Assembly: GCA_038148895.1 (NCBI GenBank)
Contig: JBBVGQ010000002.1
Length of the DNA stretch: 64,000 bases
DNA from: Tamlana sp038148895
GTDB lineage: Bacteria > Bacteroidota > Bacteroidia > Flavobacteriales > Flavobacteriaceae
Strand: one strand, 5' to 3'
Within the stretch, counting starts at the first letter, position 1. Each line of letters opens with the position of its first letter. Positions 45,646 through 53,500 of this stretch are shown here, piece by piece. The notes beneath the pieces are model-generated. The model did not search any database and was not told the DNA's origin. It saw nothing but the letters and a program-made list of their open reading frames with translations. Position numbers and translations under genes: made by a program.

Positions 45646-46434
45646 ATGATGAAAAAATTACTTTTAATTATTTTACCAGTGCTGTTTTTTACAGCAACTT
45701 TACAAGCCCAAACCAAGACATGGGATTTTTCTAGTAACTGGCCTGAAACAGATGGTTTTGCTGGTTATCCTGCAGCTGGAGGTACTGTAGTAGTAGATAA
45801 TTTAACAATTGTGCCCCATACGTCCAGTGATAATATGGGTCAGATAAACGCAAGTGTTATTGACTTTGGTGATGGTTTTGTTTCTGCGTTACGTTTTAGA
45901 ACGAACGGTAGTTCTGGCGGAACCGCTGAGTTGCCAACAAGTAGACGTTATTTGTCATTTCCTGTTTCAGGTAATGTAGATGTCACTATTTGGTGTGCGG
46001 CAGGAGGGTCTAGTGCCAGGGATCTTAATATTTCAGATGGGACTAGCGTTCTTGGAACAATAGTGACAGATGGCGAACAAGATGTTCCAAAAAAATTAAC
46101 TGTTAATTACGTTGGTGGAGCAGGAACCATTTATATTTCTCAAACCAATAACTTTAGTATTCATAAAATTGAAGTTACTGGAGTAGGTGCTGATGTACTT
46201 GGTGTCAATGATGTTCAATCGTCCGTAACAACCAATGTAAGAGCAATCGGAAATAGATTATATGTTTCTGATGTAAAATTAGATACTGAAATAAATATCT
46301 ACAGCATGACAGGCGCATTGGTAAAATCATTAAGAACTAACACAAATGCAGATTTTAGTTTTAAATCGGGGTTATACATTGCCACGGTAAAAACTTCTGA
46401 AGGACAAAAGTCTGTTAAATTGCTTTTAAAGTAA
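45646..46434 (+). CDS. Small T9SS-exported single-domain protein, putative pectin-binding module
   Basis: 263 residues from the ATG at 45646. The frame also opens from a GTG at 45616, but that would start just after the operator and add ten residues before a clean signal peptide (MMKKLLLIILPVLFF, ending LQAQ), so I reject it. After the signal comes one sandwich-like domain (about 22-180), opening KTWDFSSNWPETDGFAGYP, like the WDF module near residue 965 of the giant CE8 protein. A T9SS domain nearly identical in pattern to that protein's follows (INIYSMTGALVKSLRTN against VNIYNITGALVKTLKTN). No catalytic motif is visible. With its own operator, it is a good candidate for a secreted pectin-binding protein. 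I do not recognise a named family. Confidence 0.82.
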   Translation: MMKKLLLIILPVLFFTATLQAQTKTWDFSSNWPETDGFAGYPAAGGTVVVDNLTIVPHTSSDNMGQINASVIDFGDGFVSALRFRTNGSSGGTAELPTSRRYLSFPVSGNVDVTIWCAAGGSSARDLNISDGTSVLGTIVTDGEQDVPKKLTVNYVGGAGTIYISQTNNFSIHKIEVTGVGADVLGVNDVQSSVTTNVRAIGNRLYVSDVKLDTEINIYSMTGALVKSLRTNTNADFSFKSGLYIATVKTSEGQKSVKLLLK

Positions 46435-46468
46435 AAGATTAGTTTATTATTTTTTTTAGATAAAACAT

Positions 46469-46496
46469 AAAGGATGCCTAAACAAGGTGTCCTTTT
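46469..46496 (+). terminator. Hairpin terminator after the small T9SS protein gene
   Basis: AAAGGATGCC (46469-46478) pairs with GGTGTCCTTT (46486-46495) through two G-U pairs, followed by a short T-run. It is weaker than the other terminators here. Confidence 0.65.
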
Positions 46497-46587
46497 GTTT
46501 TCATATAAAGATTTAACATTAAGCTTGTTGTTTTAAATTTATGAGGAAATGGGTCTGGCTTTAATCGAATATTGAAAAGAAAGTAAA

Positions 46588-48609
46588 ATGAAGTTTAATA
46601 AATTTTTGATTACAATTGTTTTATTATTGAGTTTTTGTAGTTTCCAATTACAGGCTCAAGTGCATCGCACAGGATGGAGACAGATAATCCACAAAAATGA
46701 AGGCTCTTGGTTTGCGTCGGTGGAGGCTAAAAGAATAGCAGAAAATGTTTTGCTTTACCAAAGGGATATTGGTGGCTGGCCTAAAAATATTCAAATGCAA
46801 GAACCTCTTAGTGAAAGTGAAAGGGAAAAATTGTTGGGCTTAAAGGAAAGCACTGAAGATGTTACGACCGATAATGGCGCTACCATTCAGGAAATGCGAT
46901 TTCTTTCAAAAATGTACAGACAAGTTCCAGATGAACGCTACAAAAAAGCATTCCTTTTGGGGTTAGATTATGTTTTAAAAGCGCAATATCAAAATGGAGG
47001 TTGGCCTCAATTTTTTCCTCTAAAAGAGGGTTATTACACCCATATCACTTACAACGACGATTCCATGTTGAACATTATGAATCTTCTAAAAGATTTGAAA
47101 GATCATCCAGAAAGGATCTCTATAAAACCATCGGATGAAATTTTAACTAAAGTTAAAAAGGCTTTTGAAAAGGGAGTTGATTGTATTTTAAAAACACAAT
47201 ACAGGCAAAATGGTGTTTTAACAAGCTGGTGTGCACAACATGATGAAAATACCCTAGAACCGGCAAAAGCTAGAAGTTATGAGTTGCCATCACTAAGTGG
47301 TAAAGAATCCGCTGGAATTGTACTATTGTTAATGTCTATAACAAACCCCTCACAAGAAATCATTAATGCTATAAATAGTGCAGTTGCATGGTTTGATGAT
47401 GTAAAATTAACAGGAATAAGGCAAGAATACATTGTAAATGAGGAAGGAAGATTTGTGGACAAAAAGATTGTAAAAGACCCTGATGCGAAACCATTATGGG
47501 CACGTTTCATGAATTTAGAAGACAATAAACCGTTTTTTTGTGATAGAGATGGGATTAAAAAGGCAACTATGGCAGAAATTGGATTAGAACGCAGGCGAGG
47601 CTATGCATGGTATACCGACGACCCTAGCGTGGTATTAAACCAATATCCAGAATGGAAAGCCAAGTACGATAAGCCAAATTTTAATAAAAAGCCTAAAGAG
47701 GAATACAATATGGTGGTTGCAAAAGATGGTAGCGGGGATTTTACAACCATACAAGAAGCCATCTATGCGTCCAAAGCTTTTCCTTATCAACGCGTTATCA
47801 TCAATATTAAGAATGGTGTTTACCGTGAAAAAGTACGTGTTTATTCTTGGAATACGCATGTTTCATTGCTCGGGGAAAGCAAAGAAAATACCATAATTAC
47901 CTTTGATGACTTCTTTAAAAAAATAAACTTGGGTAGAAACAGTACTTTTCATACATCAACCCTTTTGGTTGAAGGCGATGACTTTATTGCCAAAAATTTG
48001 ACCATAAAAAATACATCTGGACCCGTTGGACAGGCTGTGGCACTTTCGGTAAATGCCAACCGATGCTATTTTGAAAATTGTTCTTTTTGGGGATATCAGG
48101 ACACGTTATATACTGCCGGAGAAGGCTTTAAGCATTATTTTAAAAAATGCTATATTTCAGGTAGTGTGGATTTTATATTTGGTGCAGCTACTGTACTTTT
48201 TGAAAATTGTACCATTCATAGTAAATCTAATTCCTATATTTCGGCAGCTTCAACACCACAAGGTCAAAAGTATGGTTATGTATTTAAAAATTGTAAGCTT
48301 ACTGCAGATGACAATGTTAATCAAGTCTATCTAGGAAGGCCATGGCGCTTATTTGCAAAAACGGTTTTTATTGATTGTGATATGGGTGGGCATATTAGAC
48401 CTGAGGGCTGGCATAATTGGTCTAAAAAGGATGCTGAGTCTTTAACCTTTTATGCAGAATACAATTGTAAAGGAACGGGTTTTAAGCCTTCGGAAAGAGT
48501 TAATTGGTCACATCAATTAACAAAACGGGAAGCAAAAAAATATACAAAAAAGAATATTTTGGGAGATACTAGTAACAATTCAAAAATTCAATGGTATGAA
48601 AAACTTTAA
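46588..48609 (+). CDS. Bifunctional PL10 pectate lyase - CE8 pectin methylesterase fusion
   Basis: A 673-residue secreted protein (signal ending FQLQAQ). The PL10 domain (about 30-355) has NVLLYQRDIGGWPKN, SWCAQHDENTLEPAKARSYE and FCDRDGIKKATMAEIGLERR, closely parallel to the lone PL10 at 13069. The CE8 domain (about 375-673) has VVAKDGSGDFTTIQEAI, GYQDTLYTAGEG, GSVDFIFGAA and YLGRPWRLFAKTV with the full catalytic set. This is the second lyase-methylesterase fusion in the window, built with a different lyase family. No clear copy of the 14-bp operator lies in its 153-bp upstream gap. Its 3' end overlaps the next gene by 14 nt, so the pair is coupled. Confidence 0.95.
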   Translation: MKFNKFLITIVLLLSFCSFQLQAQVHRTGWRQIIHKNEGSWFASVEAKRIAENVLLYQRDIGGWPKNIQMQEPLSESEREKLLGLKESTEDVTTDNGATIQEMRFLSKMYRQVPDERYKKAFLLGLDYVLKAQYQNGGWPQFFPLKEGYYTHITYNDDSMLNIMNLLKDLKDHPERISIKPSDEILTKVKKAFEKGVDCILKTQYRQNGVLTSWCAQHDENTLEPAKARSYELPSLSGKESAGIVLLLMSITNPSQEIINAINSAVAWFDDVKLTGIRQEYIVNEEGRFVDKKIVKDPDAKPLWARFMNLEDNKPFFCDRDGIKKATMAEIGLERRRGYAWYTDDPSVVLNQYPEWKAKYDKPNFNKKPKEEYNMVVAKDGSGDFTTIQEAIYASKAFPYQRVIINIKNGVYREKVRVYSWNTHVSLLGESKENTIITFDDFFKKINLGRNSTFHTSTLLVEGDDFIAKNLTIKNTSGPVGQAVALSVNANRCYFENCSFWGYQDTLYTAGEGFKHYFKKCYISGSVDFIFGAATVLFENCTIHSKSNSYISAASTPQGQKYGYVFKNCKLTADDNVNQVYLGRPWRLFAKTVFIDCDMGGHIRPEGWHNWSKKDAESLTFYAEYNCKGTGFKPSERVNWSHQLTKREAKKYTKKNILGDTSNNSKIQWYEKL

Positions 48610-49372
48610 AGTTTTAGTTTGTTTATTAATTGTTGCCACGATGGGGTGCAAAGAACAGAATTCCAATGGAGAATCAAAAGACCTTAAAAATTCAGCCATA
48701 ACAATATACATGATAGGTGATTCCACAATGGCCAACAAAAAGAACCCTGAAGAGAATCCGGAACATGGTTGGGGGCAAGTACTACATCAATTTTTCAATG
48801 ATAGCGTAACTGTTGATAACCGTGCGGTAAATGGTAGAAGCAGTAGAAGTTTTATTGGCGAAGGTCGTTGGGATTCTATCCTAAAAACCTTAAAGAAAGG
48901 CGATTATGTATTTATTCAATTTGGGCATAACGATCAAAAATTCAAGTCTCCTGATAGGTATACCAATCCACATGTTACATATCGTCATAATTTAATAAAA
49001 TATATTACTGAAACACGAGAAAAAGGTGCTAATCCTGTATTGTTTTCATCAATTGTTAGGAGGAATTTTAATGAGTTTGGTACTTTAATAGACACACATG
49101 GGGAATACCCGTTGGAAACAAGATTAGTTGGCATGGAATATGAGGTGCCATTTATAGATCTTCAATATTTCACTGAACTTTTAGAGAATTTATATGGTGT
49201 TGAAGAATCGAAGAAATTACACTTGCATTTTGAACCTGGGGAACATCCATATTACGAAAATGGTAAAGAGGACAATACCCATTTATCAGAACTTGGGGCT
49301 AATGAAGTTGCAAAACTTGCAATTTCAGAATTGAAGAGAAAAGTTCCCGATTTAGCAAATTATTATAGATAA
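48596..49372 (+). CDS. CE12 SGNH hydrolase lipoprotein, rhamnogalacturonan acetylesterase-like (third copy)
   Basis: A 258-residue lipoprotein (lipobox ATMGC, cysteine 18). SGNH blocks are MIGDSTMANKK, NGRSSRSFIGEG, FGHNDQKFKS and DNTHLSELGANE. The start overlaps the PL10-CE8 gene by 14 nt, so deacetylation, demethylation and cleavage are made from one message. It is the third CE12-type gene here, separate from the pair in the leftward operon, suggesting two independent deacetylation modules. The start codon ATG at 48596 gives a clean lipoprotein signal directly. Confidence 0.9.
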   Translation: MKNFKVLVCLLIVATMGCKEQNSNGESKDLKNSAITIYMIGDSTMANKKNPEENPEHGWGQVLHQFFNDSVTVDNRAVNGRSSRSFIGEGRWDSILKTLKKGDYVFIQFGHNDQKFKSPDRYTNPHVTYRHNLIKYITETREKGANPVLFSSIVRRNFNEFGTLIDTHGEYPLETRLVGMEYEVPFIDLQYFTELLENLYGVEESKKLHLHFEPGEHPYYENGKEDNTHLSELGANEVAKLAISELKRKVPDLANYYR

Positions 49373-49439
49373 CACAAGACGTTTGCAGAAAGGTCAAGTT
49401 TACATTTGTTTGAATAATAAAAGGTAAAATCTTATGATT

Positions 49440-50129
49440 TTATAACTTCAAATAAAAGTCGTTGTCGTTTTTTTCTATGTACTTTTCTTGATCAAACATA
49501 TGGAGGTAAGAGCCTTTTGTGGAAGAGGTCATGTCTTTTTCGTCCAACTTTATCAAAATGTCCATAGAGCGTATTTTGTTGATAAAGTTTCTTTTATCAA
49601 GTTTTTTGTCTAGAATAGCTTCGTAAAGTTTTTGCAGTTGCCGCATGGTGAATTTTTCCGGCAACAGCTCGAATCCGATAGGATTGATTGAAGTTCTTCT
49701 TCTTAACCGTTTAATGGCCTTGTCTAGCATTTCATCATGATCGAAAATCAATTTTGGCACTTCAGACAAGCTAAACCATTTGGCATTAAAGTTTTCGATT
49801 AGCTCTTCATTGTGTTTTTCAATATTTATAATGGCGTAGTAGGATGTAGACACGGTTCTGGCAACGGGATCTCTATTAACCTCGCTAAATGCGTAAAGCT
49901 GCTCCATATATATATCGTGCATCCCAGTTAATCTATGAAGTATTCTCTCTGCGGCATCATCCAATGTTTCATTTTGCTTTAAGAATCCACCCATTAACGA
50001 CCATTTTCCTTTTTCAGGCTCGAAATCTCTTTGAATGAGCAGTACTTTTAAATCTTCGTCGTCAAATCCAAAAATAATACAATCAACAGCAAGAAAAACT
50101 TTATCTTCAGGAATATATCCTTTATACAT
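49440..50129 (-). CDS. araR: Nudix-like sensor with C-terminal winged helix; NrtR/AraR-type regulator
   Basis: A 229-residue protein. The N-terminal Nudix fold (about 10-135) is followed by a winged-helix-like DNA-binding domain (about 150-229, with FTMRQLQKLYEAILDK and KRNFINKIRSM). The Nudix box starts normally (GGFLKQNETLDDAAE), but the RExxEExG segment reads RILHRLTG, so the metal-binding glutamates are lost. The domain is thus probably a ligand sensor rather than a hydrolase. In Bacteroidota, such proteins include AraR, the L-arabinose-responsive regulator. Standing next to an arabinan operon (from 54982), that is the best guess; the name is inferred from family and context, not proven. 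Confidence 0.83.
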   Translation of the reverse strand: MYKGYIPEDKVFLAVDCIIFGFDDEDLKVLLIQRDFEPEKGKWSLMGGFLKQNETLDDAAERILHRLTGMHDIYMEQLYAFSEVNRDPVARTVSTSYYAIINIEKHNEELIENFNAKWFSLSEVPKLIFDHDEMLDKAIKRLRRRTSINPIGFELLPEKFTMRQLQKLYEAILDKKLDKRNFINKIRSMDILIKLDEKDMTSSTKGSYLHMFDQEKYIEKNDNDFYLKL

Positions 50130-50544
50130 GAATTGCTAATTTTTATGCTAATATAAGGTTTATGGTATTCAATAATTTTTCAAATATATTGATTAAGTGT
50201 TAAAGGCACATTTATTTATTAAAAAAAATAATCGGTGTTAAATTTTTTGTTATTCAAATTCAAATGTATAATTTAAACTTATGATTTAATTGGTCTCTTT
50301 TTTCAGACTAATTTACATAATCAAATTATATTATTTGGGTTTAAAATTTTGGTTGTCATGTGATTATAATCAAATAAAACAAACCCGGAACAGGATGAGT
50401 TTAAATAATTATGAATCTAATTTATTTTTTATGCTTGTATTAATTTAGTTAGGTCAAATTTTAGCTAGATTAAATATACCCACATCTTTTTAAATAACCC
50501 TACAACAAATTAATTGATAGCGTGAATTTATTTAGAAAATTGAT
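50130..50544. other. AT-rich divergent intergenic region with a 12-bp palindrome
   Basis: 415 bp between the Nudix regulator and the haloperoxidase-like gene. A perfect palindrome TGATTATAATCA lies at 50361-50372, resembling the TGATTATT half-sites at 25473. No copy of the LacI-type operator is found. No clear promoter with correct spacing was identified on either strand. Confidence 0.5.
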
Positions 50545-53500
50545 TTGAAAGTGTTTAATGCAAAACAATGCTTGCCTTTTTTTAGAGAGGTAAATAAAAA
50601 AGTGGAAATAAAAATAGTGCCTTTAAGTAAAATTATTTTCAGAAATTATTTTAGCTTGTTCATTGTCAGTCTGATTTTGGCTTGTAGCAGCACAATCAAT
50701 GCCCAAATGTTTAAGCATATTGAGTCTTTTGCTGGCTTTAGTGGACTTGAAGAAAATAATGGTGTGGCTATAGCCGATTATGACCAAGACGGTGACCTTG
50801 ATATTTTTGTGGTTGCTAGAGCAATGGATGTTGATGGAGTTTCCAACAGTAAGAGTAGATTGTTTAGCAATAATAACGATGGAACTTTCACTGATATGAC
50901 TGAAGCTTCAGGATTGGTAAATCTATACCCTTATAATAGTTTAGTCAAAGTAAGTAGCGCTCTACAAGGTTTTAAATACGGGGCTTTTTGGGGAGACTAT
51001 GATAATGATGGTTATCCTGATTTGTTCATGACCCATTTATATAAGATTCAGTTATTTCATAATGAGGGGAATGGCTCTTTTAAAGAGGTTACTTTTGAAG
51101 CTACATCCTATGGACAAGGATGTGCAAATACTGATGCTACCTGGTTTGATTATAATAACGACGGGTTCTTAGATATTCATATTTCAGAATGGGAGACTAG
51201 TTGTAGAGGAAATCGGTTATACAAGAATAATGGAGACGGTACTTTTACTAATGTTAGTAATTTGTTTCCCATAGGCATTACCAACAAACGCTCTTACCAA
51301 AGTATACCCTTTGATTTCAATAATGATGGCTGGTTGGATTTATATGTGGCCAATGATTCTTATACAAACAAATTGTTTATTAATTACCAAGGCGACGACT
51401 TTGTAGAGAACTCCAATGAGTTTGGACTTGATCATGCTACAACCGATATGGGAATGGCTTTTGGAGATTATAATAATGATGGATTTTTCGATTTGTTTGT
51501 TACTGCAATTAGAGATAATGTACTCTATGAAAATAATGGTGATAATACCTTTGTGGATAAGGGTAAAACTTTTGGTCTTCATAGCACTGATTGGGCTTGG
51601 GATACAAATTTTTCTGATTTTGATTTAGACCGAGATGAAGATTTATATATCGTCAATGGGTTTCATTCCTATTATCAAAATAGGTATTTTGAGAATTTAC
51701 TAAGCCAAAATGAAGTTGGTTTTACAGATAGTTCCCAAAAGACAGGATTGGGAGAGTTAACTGAAAGTGTGGGTGCTGGTATTTTTGATTATGATAATGA
51801 TGGTGATTTGGATATTTTTCTTTCAAACAACGACAAGCCATCTTATTTTTATGAGAACATCACCACCGATTTTGCAAATCCTACAGAGAACTTTCACTGG
51901 TTTAAAATAAAGCTAGAAGGCACGGTCTCCAACCGCGACGCGATTGGGACGAAGGTCTCGATACACACGGCTAGTGGTTGGTTGCATAGGTATTTCACTG
52001 GTAAGGGCTTTTTGTCACAGAACCTGGTGCCGGTTCATTTTGGATTGGGTGCGGATGCCGAGGTTCAGGAGCTGAAGATTTCCTGGCCGTCCGGTATCAT
52101 TGACATATATTATGACCTGCCGGTGGACAAGCTCATCAAGGCGAGGGAGGGTGAAAGCTTTGAGATTATAGATCAATCGCCCAGTATTAAAACCTATGGC
52201 TGTACGGATCCAAACTCCTGTAACTACAACCCCAATGCTGTGGTCAGTACGGGCACCTGTATTTATTTACAGACCAGTAACATAACTGGAAAGATTAGGA
52301 CGCTGAAGAACAGCATTGAGCTCTACACTTACCCTTTAAAAGAAGGCTATATATTGAACTGGCAGGTCACGGGTGGTCAGATTGTGAACACCCAGGAAGA
52401 TAATGGTATCGTAGTGCAATGGGGCACAGGGGAAACGGGGATTATAACGCTTTTGGAGTCAAACGGCACCTGTTCAAGCGAGCCATTGGAACTGGTCGTT
52501 ACCTTGCTTGACGAAGAATCAAGTGGCAATGAGCATTCCGTTGCCAGGCTATGGAATGAGACACTGCTGAGCCTTATCCGTAAGGATTATGCTCGCCCGA
52601 CGGTACACGCAAGGAACCTGTTCCACACGGGCATTGCTATGTACGATGCTTGGGCCCTATACGATGCCAAAGCCTCTCCTTATCTTATAGGCAATGAGGT
52701 GCATGGTTTCCAGAGCGGTTTTCAGGGGTTTTCAACCACCGAGGACGTTATAGAGGCAAGGAATAAGACAATCAGCTATGCGGCCTACAGGCTACTATCG
52801 GAGCGATTTAGCCAATCACCGAGCCCAGCGCTGTCCAAGAGTATCCTGGATGTGGCCATGGCTAGCCTAGGTTATGACACGGGTTATGAATCAATTGACT
52901 ACAGTTCGGGTGACCCCGGTGCATTGGGAAATTTTATAGCTGCCGAGATTATTGCCTATGGTCTACAGGATAACTCCAATGAAGTTGGCCATTACCAGAA
53001 CGAATATTACGAGCCGGTCAATGAGCCCTTAGTACTCAATAATCCTGGTGTGAACGACATCACACAGATAGACCCCAACAGGTGGCAGCCATTGAGTTTT
53101 GATACCTTTATAGACCAAAGTGGGAATGTGATTGAAGGCAAGACTCCTGCCTTTTTGAGTCCTGAATGGGGCAACGTTTATCCTTTCTCACTAAAGAAAG
53201 AGGATAGGATAACCTATACCAGGGATGGTGATGTGTATCAAGTTTATCATGACCCAGGTACACCGCCAACAGTCTCGAGCGATGATTACAAATGGGCCTT
53301 TTCATTGGTGAGCAAATGGAGTTCTCAGCTGGATCCCACAGATGGGGTGTTCTGGGACATTTCCCCGAATACCATTGGCAATATTCAGTTCGATCAACTG
53401 CCACAGCAGTTTTCCGATTACAAGGACTTTTATAAGGAGGCAGAGGGCGGCGATATCGGCACAGGCCGTTCCATGAACCCATACACACAAGCGCCATACG

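Noticed and set aside
46561..46574. Possible degenerate LacI-type operator upstream of the PL10-CE8 fusion gene
   Set aside because: Only the left core (TTTAATCGA) matches; the right arm is lost and there is no -7 element at the usual place.
49425..49442. Inverted repeat TAAAATC-TTAT-GATTTTA between CE12 and the Nudix gene
   Set aside because: Almost pure AT, so the stem is weak, and it runs into the Nudix stop codon; not enough to call a terminator.
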